DNA of 5,296 bases from Fidelibacterota bacterium. Lineage in GTDB: Bacteria > Fidelibacterota > Marinisomatia > Marinisomatales > TCS55. The stretch is from the NCBI GenBank assembly GCA_002701945.1, contig NZXJ01000028.1, positions 8,017 to 13,312 of the forward strand, read 5' to 3'. Positions 1 through 5,296 of this stretch are shown in pieces (the stretch's first letter is position 1; every line of letters starts with the position of its first letter). The position numbers and the translations under genes are program-made. A model generated the notes under the pieces. The model had not been told where the DNA came from. It saw only the letters and a list, made by a program, of their open reading frames with translations, and searched no databases.

Positions 1-2669
1 CCACGACGCTCTTGTGTAGCCCACGCAGATTCAGCGATGCGTGATTTTGCTTCTGGCCATAATAATCCACCTAATCTAATATCTTTTTTATCTGCTAATC
101 TTGCTGCAACATTAACAGGTTTTTTTGCCATAAAAACATTTCCAGTATTATATAAAACTGGTATAAAATCCCTGCAACCAACTGAAAGCCAGTGCTCTTT
201 ATCCATGTTTACTTTTAAAATAGCACCTTGAGGACGAAATTTCCTTCCTAATAAATCCATTTCTTTAATTTTTTCAATATTTTTATCATTTTCTATTATT
301 TCTTGTGAATCATAAATATTTCCCCCTTCCCAAAGCGCAATACTATCAATAGATAAGTTTTCTGCCTCTTTCAAAATAGATAAATCATAGGCATAGGTGT
401 CCAATTTATTTAAAGACTGTCGCCTAAGTCTAACAGAACTAATGCTTACTGATGAATCAGATAAAAATGCTGCACTATTACTATAGCTGATTAATGTTCC
501 ACCATCATCGATCCAATCTTTCAATTTATTAATACCATTATCTCCAAGTGTCTTTTTCATCCTACCGCCATTAGGAAGAATAAGTACATTATATTTACTA
601 AGATCTTGCCAAGCAAAATTCATTGCATTAATTAATGAGGCTCTGCTCTTCATTTTATAATCTATTAAGTGCCATGTAGCTCCAAAACTATAAGTACTAG
701 TTGGTGGTCCAGATATTATTGCAATCCTAGGTTCAATTAACATAGTAAAATTACTACTTCCTAAATCTGGTCCGTCTGTAGCAAGCGCTGTATTTATTGC
801 AAAGATATTTATTCCGTATTCTGAAGCTAGTTCCTTAATAAAACTTATTTTCATAGTTTTATTTGAGTTATTTCTAATAACTATACTTCCACTTGGGAAA
901 AATTCTCCTTCAATATTAAAAGCTTCCTTTGCGCACCAAACTTTAACACTATTTTCTAATAGTCTTCCAAGCAAATGGTAAAATTGATCATCATCGCTTT
1001 TTATTGCCCATCCATATTTTGGATTTTTCCCCTTAAGCTGTCCTTTTTTATAAACAGCTTGAAAAGGCTCTAAGGATATTTTTGGCATGACTTCAGTATA
1101 ATAACTTTCAGTTCCATAAGCATGAGAAAGAGACCACGCTGTCACATCATATAAGGTTGAACCTTGACCTTTCAAAAGTTTCTTTCTTTCTTTTTCCATA
1201 CTTTTTGTATCTAAACGGATATCAAATGATAAAATATTTTGTATTAGAATATTCAAAGGTTGATCTAAAGGAATAATTAATGATCCAGCAGGTATATTTT
1301 TCCTTGTTATGGTTTTTCCTCTACTGTTAATTACTTTAGGCAATTTGATATCGTTTTTATTTGAATAGACTTCAATTTTTTGACGTTTTATAGTTTCAGC
1401 AAGTTCATTTAATCGAGTCTTATTTAACTCAGAAGAAAAAATAAATGCCTTTCCTGCATTTTTTGTTGAGACCGCCTTTTTTCTATTTTTATAATAATCG
1501 CTAAGTAATTCTTCTTTTTGATTGGCAATAGTTTGAAGATTTGCCATAGAGCTAATAAATTGATGATGCACTGTTTCTCTATATGTTGTTATTGTACCAT
1601 CTTCTTTTTTTACTATAGATCCATCTGCGCCAGATTGCTCATATAGAATGCCTACCAAACCAATATAAATTCCCCATGAGCTACCATAGCCTGGATATAC
1701 TTCTTCATTCCAGTCCCCGGTATAATAACTCCATCCGTATGCATCAAATGCTGCAGCTTGGTCTTTAGCAATTTTATCCCACCATTTGAATATTGTTTTT
1801 GGCATGTATGGATTATATGGAGCTCTAGGCGGATTAAACAAATATGTATCCATAGATCCCATTTCATGTGAATCAACAAGAAACTGAGGATTCCAATCTA
1901 AAATTGCAGATACTCTTCCTTTTGTTTCTGGGTGTACAGTTGCAAACCAATCGCGATTAAGGTCAAATAAATAATGATTACCTCTCCCATAGGGCCAAAA
2001 GCCAGAATGATCTAAGCTATTTGCATCTGAGTTTACAACTTCACCTCGCCATTGTAGTAATTGCTGAAGATATCGTTCGCGGCCATCAGGATTTTCCGTT
2101 GGATCAATACTGATTACGAGCTCTTTAAGAAGTTTTTTAGTTGCTTGATCAGTCCCCGCTGCTAATTGATACGCCAGCTGTACTGCAGCATCAGTACTAG
2201 ATAGTTCATCTCCATGAATAGAATACGCCATCCACGCAATGGCAGGTGTATTTTTAATAATATTTTGAGCTGATTTAGCGTCCTTTATTTTTCTTGGATC
2301 AGCTAATAATGATATAGATTTTTTAATATTATCAATATTAGCCATATTTTTTTTACTGGAAATCATAAGGTATACTAGGGGTTTCCCTTCATACGTATAT
2401 CCATACTCCGTCAGATTAATATTGTCTAATAGATTATCTAAATAATTAAAGTAATCAATAACTTCGTAATGATGTACAGGGCGTGAACCAAAAGTAAATC
2501 CTAAAAATTCATCTGGCGGCTGCACATTAGGACGATATGTTCCTGATTTGAAAAAAGGGACATTATAATCACCTAGTCCATGAGCAGATTCATTTTGATA
2601 AGATTGAGCATTACAGAATGATAAAATTATTATGTAAATAAGAACTGATTTCTGTGAAACAAACGTCAT
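1..2669 (-). CDS. Exported M14-family zinc carboxypeptidase-like protein with long C-terminal region (3' end outside window)
   Basis: Reading from ATG at 2669, the frame stays open for 889 codons to the left edge with no stop, so the C-terminus is missing. Residues 1-21 look like a signal peptide, with cleavage likely at CNA|QS, so the protein should act in the periplasm or outside the cell. Residues about 60-380 show the M14 metallopeptidase pattern. The first zinc ligands are H152 and E155 (HGDE). NPDG follows at 193-196 and WR at 207-208. DLNRDW contains N238-R239, matching Asn144-Arg145 of carboxypeptidase A. The third zinc ligand is H268 in DSHEMG, and the catalytic glutamate is E344 in LYEQSG. 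All key residues are present, so it is probably an active peptidase; the substrate is unknown. Residues about 640-740 (IISGPP, then LPNGG) resemble the class I glutamine amidotransferase-like fold, but I see no nucleophile cysteine. The gene lies 37 bases after the barrel gene and is probably co-transcribed with it. The family call is strong; the C-terminal domain call is tentative. Confidence 0.9.
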   Translation of the reverse strand, partial: MTFVSQKSVLIYIIILSFCNAQSYQNESAHGLGDYNVPFFKSGTYRPNVQPPDEFLGFTFGSRPVHHYEVIDYFNYLDNLLDNINLTEYGYTYEGKPLVYLMISSKKNMANIDNIKKSISLLADPRKIKDAKSAQNIIKNTPAIAWMAYSIHGDELSSTDAAVQLAYQLAAGTDQATKKLLKELVISIDPTENPDGRERYLQQLLQWRGEVVNSDANSLDHSGFWPYGRGNHYLFDLNRDWFATVHPETKGRVSAILDWNPQFLVDSHEMGSMDTYLFNPPRAPYNPYMPKTIFKWWDKIAKDQAAAFDAYGWSYYTGDWNEEVYPGYGSSWGIYIGLVGILYEQSGADGSIVKKEDGTITTYRETVHHQFISSMANLQTIANQKEELLSDYYKNRKKAVSTKNAGKAFIFSSELNKTRLNELAETIKRQKIEVYSNKNDIKLPKVINSRGKTITRKNIPAGSLIIPLDQPLNILIQNILSFDIRLDTKSMEKERKKLLKGQGSTLYDVTAWSLSHAYGTESYYTEVMPKISLEPFQAVYKKGQLKGKNPKYGWAIKSDDDQFYHLLGRLLENSVKVWCAKEAFNIEGEFFPSGSIVIRNNSNKTMKISFIKELASEYGINIFAINTALATDGPDLGSSNFTMLIEPRIAIISGPPTSTYSFGATWHLIDYKMKSRASLINAMNFAWQDLSKYNVLILPNGGRMKKTLGDNGINKLKDWIDDGGTLISYSNSAAFLSDSSVSISSVRLRRQSLNKLDTYAYDLSILKEAENLSIDSIALWEGGNIYDSQEIIENDKNIEKIKEMDLLGRKFRPQGAILKVNMDKEHWLSVGCRDFIPVLYNTGNVFMAKKPVNVAARLADKKDIRLGGLLWPEAKSRIAESAWATQERR

Positions 2670-2674
2670 AGCAT

Positions 2675-2681
2675 CCTCCTC
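2675..2681 (-). promoter_or_regulatory. Strong ribosome binding site of the M14 gene
   Basis: On the minus strand this reads GAGGAGG, five bases before the ATG at 2669. It selects that ATG over the one at 2674, which runs into a stop after two codons (ATG CTA TGA). It also gives the peptidase its own initiation signal even if it shares a transcript with the barrel gene upstream. Confidence 0.85.
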
Positions 2682-2706
2682 AGATGTTATTTGAATAAAT
2701 TATTTA

Positions 2707-3423
2707 CTATAATTGTAAAGAGAAACCAAAAGCAACATAAGTATCTTTTTTCTTATAACCAGCGGGAGGGTTGCTATTTAAATTATAATTATGTTGAATA
2801 CTTAATGAAACACCCGGGATAACAGTATCTATAAATATTGAGAAGACATTTTCAATTAAATAAGAATCAAATTTATATGTGGGTTTATAGAAAAATTGTT
2901 CTTCAATTTTAATTCCTTCCCTAGGGTAAAATTTTTGTTTTGGCCTGAATGAATGTCTGAAAAATGAATTTTCTTCATAGCCTGTATATTTTTCTATTTC
3001 CCATAGCCCAGCGTAGCTAATGGAAAAACCTTTGCCAAGACGAACTTTACCACCTATCCCAGGGTTAATACGATAATCTAAAGCAGTTGTTGAGTCAAAG
3101 GTCCATTGAAAAATTAAAAAAGGAGAAAATTTTTGATTTGCGTACAGATCTGTTTTTAGAACCAGATTTGCATCATTTGTATATAAATACCCTTCATAGG
3201 TTGACTTACTATTACTTAAATAAATTGAAAATTCAGTATCTGGTAGATTTATAGATCCTTTATTGATATCACCAATAATTGAATAAAACCAAGACACATC
3301 ATAATAAGCATAATTATAATTACCACCATAATTATAATACGATGCGCTAACTTGATTCGTTACTTCAGAAGATAATCCTATGGAACAGAAAACAATATAA
3401 AGATATGTAAATATTTTTTTCAT
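2707..3423 (-). CDS. Putative outer-membrane beta-barrel protein, DUF481/YdiY-like
   Basis: The 238-residue protein starts with a basic, hydrophobic signal peptide (MKKIFTYLYIVFCSIG); the cleavage site is unclear, somewhere within residues 18-28. The mature part alternates polar and aromatic or hydrophobic residues in short stretches, as in outer-membrane beta strands, and ends in GFSLQL, a plausible barrel-closing strand. Residues about 91-130 (TDLYANQKFSPFLIFQ, then YRINPGIGGKVRL) and 215-236 (NSNPPAGYKKKDTYVAFG) recall the DUF481 family of YdiY-like outer-membrane proteins. This is recognition from memory, not a search. A Tyr/Asn/Gly-rich stretch (29-42) follows the signal. A stop codon two codons upstream (3427-3429) fixes the ATG. 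No good Shine-Dalgarno is visible (CTGAAAA before the start). It lies downstream of a terminator and 37 bases before the M14 gene. Function is unknown; it could be a structural or porin-like surface protein. Confidence 0.8.
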   Translation of the reverse strand: MKKIFTYLYIVFCSIGLSSEVTNQVSASYYNYGGNYNYAYYDVSWFYSIIGDINKGSINLPDTEFSIYLSNSKSTYEGYLYTNDANLVLKTDLYANQKFSPFLIFQWTFDSTTALDYRINPGIGGKVRLGKGFSISYAGLWEIEKYTGYEENSFFRHSFRPKQKFYPREGIKIEEQFFYKPTYKFDSYLIENVFSIFIDTVIPGVSLSIQHNYNLNSNPPAGYKKKDTYVAFGFSLQL

Positions 3424-3462
3424 TTTTCAGTATTAGAGTGTATTAATATAGAAATTGAATAT

Positions 3463-3501
3463 AAAAAAAAACAGGGTAATTATTCATTACCCTGTTTTTT
3501 T
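3463..3501 (-). terminator. Rho-independent terminator, symmetrical, after the basic exported protein gene
   Basis: ACAGGGTAAT (3471-3480) and ATTACCCTGT (3486-3495) form a perfect 10-bp stem with a 5-base loop. Eight A residues (3463-3470) precede it and six further T residues (3496-3501) follow, so the stem can extend by A-T pairs. Either strand would carry a U-tract. It sits 31 bases past the stop of the minus-strand gene ending at 3532 and is best read as its terminator. No plus-strand gene that would use it is visible, so bidirectionality may be incidental. Confidence 0.9.
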
Positions 3502-3531
3502 AATAATCGATTAGAAAAAAATTAAATCAGA

Positions 3532-4017
3532 TTATGGCCTATCTCTAGGATCGGTTTCACCTGGTGCTGTTTTTTTCCCATCTTTATCACCTTTAGGTTC
3601 TCCAGCTGAAGGTTGACCTGGTTGTCTCCCTGGTGAGGAAGAGCCTGAAGCTTTAGATGATTTATTAGATCTACCTAAAAGTCTTCCAAGAAAACCTTTT
3701 CTAGATTTTTTACCACTTTTTTGAGCAGTAGTTACGTTACCAATCCTAGCGCTGTTTCCACCACCTGGGGCAGCTTTTGCTCCTGGTCCACTAGGTTTAT
3801 TTTTAACACCACTGCTTGTAGCGCCTGCTGCAGTATCATCATTTTGAAGTCTGCTAGATCCTTTGTTAGAGGCACTCTTTGATTTACCGTCTTGTCCTTT
3901 TTTTACTTCTTGTTTTGATTTGTCAATATTACGGTCAGGTGCTTGTTGAGCACTAACTTCTGTAACAATACTTAACAAGAGGCATACAACGAAAAAACGA
4001 GATATGAAATTACTCAT
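3532..4017 (-). CDS. Exported, highly basic, low-complexity protein of unknown function
   Basis: I do not recognise a family. The 161-residue product starts with a clear signal peptide (MSNFISRFFVVCLLLSIVTE), with predicted cleavage at VSA|QQ after residue 23. The mature 138 residues are rich in Gly, Ser, Lys, Pro and Ala, with no Trp, Tyr, His or Cys, so it is probably disordered. I count 29 Lys/Arg against 12 Asp/Glu, a net charge near +17. The only hydrophobic island is KKSRKGFLGRLLGRSNK (103-119), with F109 the sole aromatic residue; it could form a short cationic amphipathic helix that binds membrane, LPS, peptidoglycan or nucleic acid. The C-terminus is Pro/Gly/Asp-rich. An in-frame ATG at 4059 would add 14 residues (HKKGNNNHNQGGN) ahead of the signal peptide, but the strong ribosome binding site at 4022-4028 supports 4017. 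The gene has its own terminator and probable promoter. Its higher G+C than its neighbours follows from its amino-acid content. That it is expressed is likely; its role is unknown. Confidence 0.8.
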   Translation of the reverse strand: MSNFISRFFVVCLLLSIVTEVSAQQAPDRNIDKSKQEVKKGQDGKSKSASNKGSSRLQNDDTAAGATSSGVKNKPSGPGAKAAPGGGNSARIGNVTTAQKSGKKSRKGFLGRLLGRSNKSSKASGSSSPGRQPGQPSAGEPKGDKDGKKTAPGETDPRDRP

Positions 4018-4021
4018 ATTC

Positions 4022-4028
4022 CCTCCTT
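4022..4028 (-). promoter_or_regulatory. Strong ribosome binding site that decides the start of the basic exported protein
   Basis: The minus strand reads AAGGAGG, followed by GAAT and the ATG at 4017. This near-perfect Shine-Dalgarno lies inside what would be coding sequence if the longer frame from 4059 were used. It therefore argues for the shorter product, which also places the signal peptide at the N-terminus. Confidence 0.85.
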
Positions 4029-4066
4029 GATTATGGTTGTTGTTCCCTTTCTTATGCAAATAATTT

Positions 4067-4088
4067 TAAATAATTCTTTAATTATTTA
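4067..4088 (-). repeat. Perfect 9-bp A/T inverted repeat in the leader of the basic exported protein gene
   Basis: TAAATAATT (4067-4075) and AATTATTTA (4080-4088) are exact reverse complements around a CTTT loop. The element lies about 50 bases upstream of the ATG at 4017, within the likely untranslated leader. The stem is all A-T, so the RNA hairpin would be weak. It may be a leader structure, a DNA binding site, or chance in AT-rich DNA. Confidence 0.4.
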
Positions 4089-4135
4089 CTCCAATTACGA
4101 GGTTTGTTTATCAATGTAAAAGCAAAAATATTATC

Positions 4136-4164
4136 ATTATACCGAAAAGGCAATATTTTAAAAA
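4136..4164 (-). promoter_or_regulatory. Probable promoter of the basic exported protein gene
   Basis: On the minus strand 4141-4136 reads TATAAT, an exact -10 consensus. At 17-bp spacing the -35 position (4164-4159) reads TTTTTA, a poor match (3 of 6), which would fit an activator-dependent promoter. The predicted transcript start is near 4129, giving a leader of about 110 bases. The assignment assumes sigma70-like rules and should be treated with caution in AT-rich DNA. Confidence 0.4.
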
Positions 4165-4169
4165 TAGAT

Positions 4170-4183
4170 TTGATCTAGATCAC
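4170..4183. promoter_or_regulatory. FNR/Crp-family-like palindromic operator
   Basis: The plus strand reads TTGATCTAGATCAC, which matches 9 of the 10 fixed positions of the FNR/ANR consensus TTGAT-N4-ATCAA. The inner 12 bases (4171-4182, TGATCTAGATCA) are a perfect palindrome. It lies between the kdsA stop and the likely promoter of the basic exported protein. Its centre is about 47 bases upstream of the predicted transcript start, close to but not exactly the classical -41.5 activator position. On the minus strand the same bases can also form a small hairpin, TAGAT-CAA-ATCTA (4177-4165) followed by five T, a weak alternative reading as a kdsA terminator. Confidence 0.4.
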
Positions 4184-4196
4184 ATTTTCAATATAT

Positions 4197-5012
4197 CTAG
4201 TTTATTACTTCTTTAATGTCTTTTAAGCTATTTAAAACAGTATCAAGTTTGTTTAATGGCCATTGACTAGCAGCATCTGATTTTGCATTATCTGGATTAT
4301 CATGTACCTCCATGAATATACCATTACAACCTGCCGCCACAGCACATTTTGCTAAAGTGGGAATAAATTCTCTTGCTCCTCCAGTAGTTTTACCAAGGCC
4401 ACCAGGACGTTGAACGCTATGTGTAGCATCAAATATTACTGGGACACCAAAACCCTGCATAATTGGAATTGAAGTCATATCTGAGACTAAGCTATTATAA
4501 CCGAAGGAAGACCCTCTTTCAGTAAGTAATAATTTTTCTCCATTACCATCAGCTACTTTTTCAACTATGTTATTTGCATCCCATGGTGCCATAAACTGTC
4601 CTTTTTTAACATTTATTATCTTTCCAGTTTTTACAGCAGCATTGATAATATCGCTTTGCCTACAAAGGAAAGCAGGGATTTGTATAATATCAATAATTTC
4701 AGATACAAGTTTTGCTTGTGATGCATTATGTATATCTGTTGTGACAGGAATATTAAATGCTTCTTTCACATCTTCTAAAATTCTAAGACCAGAATCAATC
4801 CCAGGTCCTCGAAAAGAGGAATGAGATGAACGATTACCCTTATCAAAAGATGATTTAAAAATTAATGGTAATTTATTTTTATCAGTAATAGCCTTAATTT
4901 TTTCAGCCATATATAAGATATGATCTCTGCTCTCAATAACACAAGGACCAGCTATAATTGGTAGCTGTTTCCCGCCAAATTCCACCCCATTAATTTTGAA
5001 AATATTTTTCAT
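4197..5012 (-). CDS. kdsA: 3-deoxy-8-phosphooctulonate synthase (KDO8P synthase), metal-dependent class
   Basis: This cytoplasmic enzyme condenses phosphoenolpyruvate with D-arabinose 5-phosphate to give KDO 8-phosphate, the precursor of the Kdo sugar joining lipid A to core oligosaccharide. The 271-residue protein is full length, with family motifs in order: AGPCVIESRD (21-30), FKSSFDKGNRSS (52-63), RGPGID (68-73), TTDIHNASQA (91-100), IQIPAFLCRQSD (110-121), NVKKGQFMAPWD (134-145), TERGSSFGYN (164-173) and FDATHSVQRPGG (194-205). The metal ligands known from the Aquifex enzyme (C11, H185, E222, D233) match C24, H198, E235 and D246 with identical spacing. This places it in the metal-dependent class, unlike E. 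coli KdsA, which has Asn at the first position. An in-frame TAG at 5019-5021 fixes the ATG. No Shine-Dalgarno is evident. No other Kdo-pathway gene lies in the window. Confidence 0.97.
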   Translation of the reverse strand: MKNIFKINGVEFGGKQLPIIAGPCVIESRDHILYMAEKIKAITDKNKLPLIFKSSFDKGNRSSHSSFRGPGIDSGLRILEDVKEAFNIPVTTDIHNASQAKLVSEIIDIIQIPAFLCRQSDIINAAVKTGKIINVKKGQFMAPWDANNIVEKVADGNGEKLLLTERGSSFGYNSLVSDMTSIPIMQGFGVPVIFDATHSVQRPGGLGKTTGGAREFIPTLAKCAVAAGCNGIFMEVHDNPDNAKSDAASQWPLNKLDTVLNSLKDIKEVIN

Positions 5013-5255
5013 AAATAACTATTCACAATAATGATATTTATTTTATACTTCTTTAAAGTTGGCTGAAATTGATTTTTTCTACTTTTACATCCAAACAAAT
5101 AATTTTATGCTTTTTTATTTAGTCATTTTACCTGTATTCTATGGGTATTCTACATACCATTATTAAATGACATTTTATCAAAATTTATACACTAGTATTT
5201 TATTTTATTATACTGGATTGTCTGTTTTTCAATCTAAAATAATTTTTTTCAAATA
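5013..5255. other. AT-rich intergenic region upstream of kdsA, with possible promoters on both strands
   Basis: I see no gene here. On the minus strand, TATAAA at 5047-5042 lies 30 bases before the kdsA ATG, and an exact TATAAT is at 5212-5207; neither has a convincing -35 at normal spacing. On the plus strand, TATACA (5186-5191), a 17-base gap and TATACT (5209-5214) form a fair promoter, 41 bases before the possible gene start at 5256. Such matches are common by chance in sequence this AT-rich. A small imperfect inverted repeat (5141-5160) has no T-tract. Confidence 0.35.
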
Positions 5256-5296
5256 ATGAAATATAAGTTTTTGACTATATTTCTTCTAATTTTATT
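5256..5296 (+). CDS. Possible start of a divergent gene for an exported protein (cut by window edge)
   Basis: ATG at 5256 opens a frame of 13 codons to the edge, reading MKYKFLTIFLLIL. This lysine-then-hydrophobic pattern is what a signal peptide or signal anchor looks like. A plausible promoter lies upstream (5186-5214). There is no Shine-Dalgarno, but kdsA and the barrel gene here also lack one. So short an open frame could be chance, and nothing can be said about function. Confidence 0.3.
   Translation, partial: MKYKFLTIFLLIL

Noticed and set aside
37..231. Plus-strand open frame of 64 codons
   Set aside because: It lies antisense inside the M14 coding sequence, which is continuous here with recognisable family-like sequence; no ribosome binding site or signal supports the plus strand.
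1652..1879. Minus-strand open frame of 75 codons
   Set aside because: It is an out-of-frame shadow over the M14 zinc-ligand and catalytic region, starts with TTG, and the true frame carries DSHEMG and LYEQSG.
1..2669. Frameshift or pseudogene in the long M14 gene
   Set aside because: I translated all 889 codons and found no internal stop; the start and the left edge are in the same frame and all catalytic residues are present. It is simply cut by the window.
2696..2720. Lipoprotein or terminator signals near the barrel-peptidase junction
   Set aside because: The short A/T repeats here form only a trivial stem without a T-tract. The cysteines in the signal peptides of both proteins are preceded by Phe, which does not fit a lipobox.
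4567..4824. Plus-strand open frame of 85 codons
   Set aside because: It is antisense to the conserved core of kdsA and has no independent support.
5141..5160. Inverted repeat ATGGGTAT / ATACCAT
   Set aside because: It has a bulge, is short, has no following T-tract and no nearby gene end, so it is not supported as a terminator or operator.

Overview
This AT-rich window reads as chromosomal DNA from a Gram-negative, probably marine or uncultured bacterium. It encodes KdsA (lipopolysaccharide Kdo synthesis), a putative outer-membrane beta-barrel and two other predicted exported proteins. The predicted signal-peptidase sites of two of these are followed directly by glutamine (VSA|QQ and CNA|QS), as in the 'Q-rule' described for Bacteroidetes. 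Two genes nevertheless have strong Shine-Dalgarno sequences, which is unusual for core Bacteroidetes. Taken together, I lean towards a member of the wider FCB group (Marinimicrobia-like or Bacteroidetes-like). This is inference at low confidence.

Layout: all four substantial genes are on the minus strand, so in transcription order they run right to left. (1) 5013-5255 is intergenic, with a possible divergent plus-strand gene starting at 5256 and cut by the window edge. (2) 4197-5012 is kdsA, of the metal-dependent class. (3) 4018-4196 is a leader and promoter region with a near-perfect FNR-type palindrome, a consensus -10 box and an all-A/T hairpin. (4) 3532-4017 encodes a 161-residue exported, highly basic, disordered protein of unknown function; its start is corrected here by a strong ribosome binding site. 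(5) A strong, symmetrical terminator lies at 3463-3501. (6) 2707-3423 encodes a 238-residue putative outer-membrane protein resembling DUF481/YdiY. (7) 1-2669 is a very long M14 zinc carboxypeptidase-like gene that runs off the left edge after 889 codons.

The barrel gene and the M14 gene are 37 bases apart with no terminator between them, so they are probably co-transcribed. The small basic protein is a separate unit bounded by the terminator. The only pathway that can be stated firmly is Kdo synthesis by KdsA. I see no defence system, mobile element, CRISPR array or RNA gene. The least familiar items are the basic exported protein with its possible FNR/Crp-type control, and the barrel-peptidase pair.
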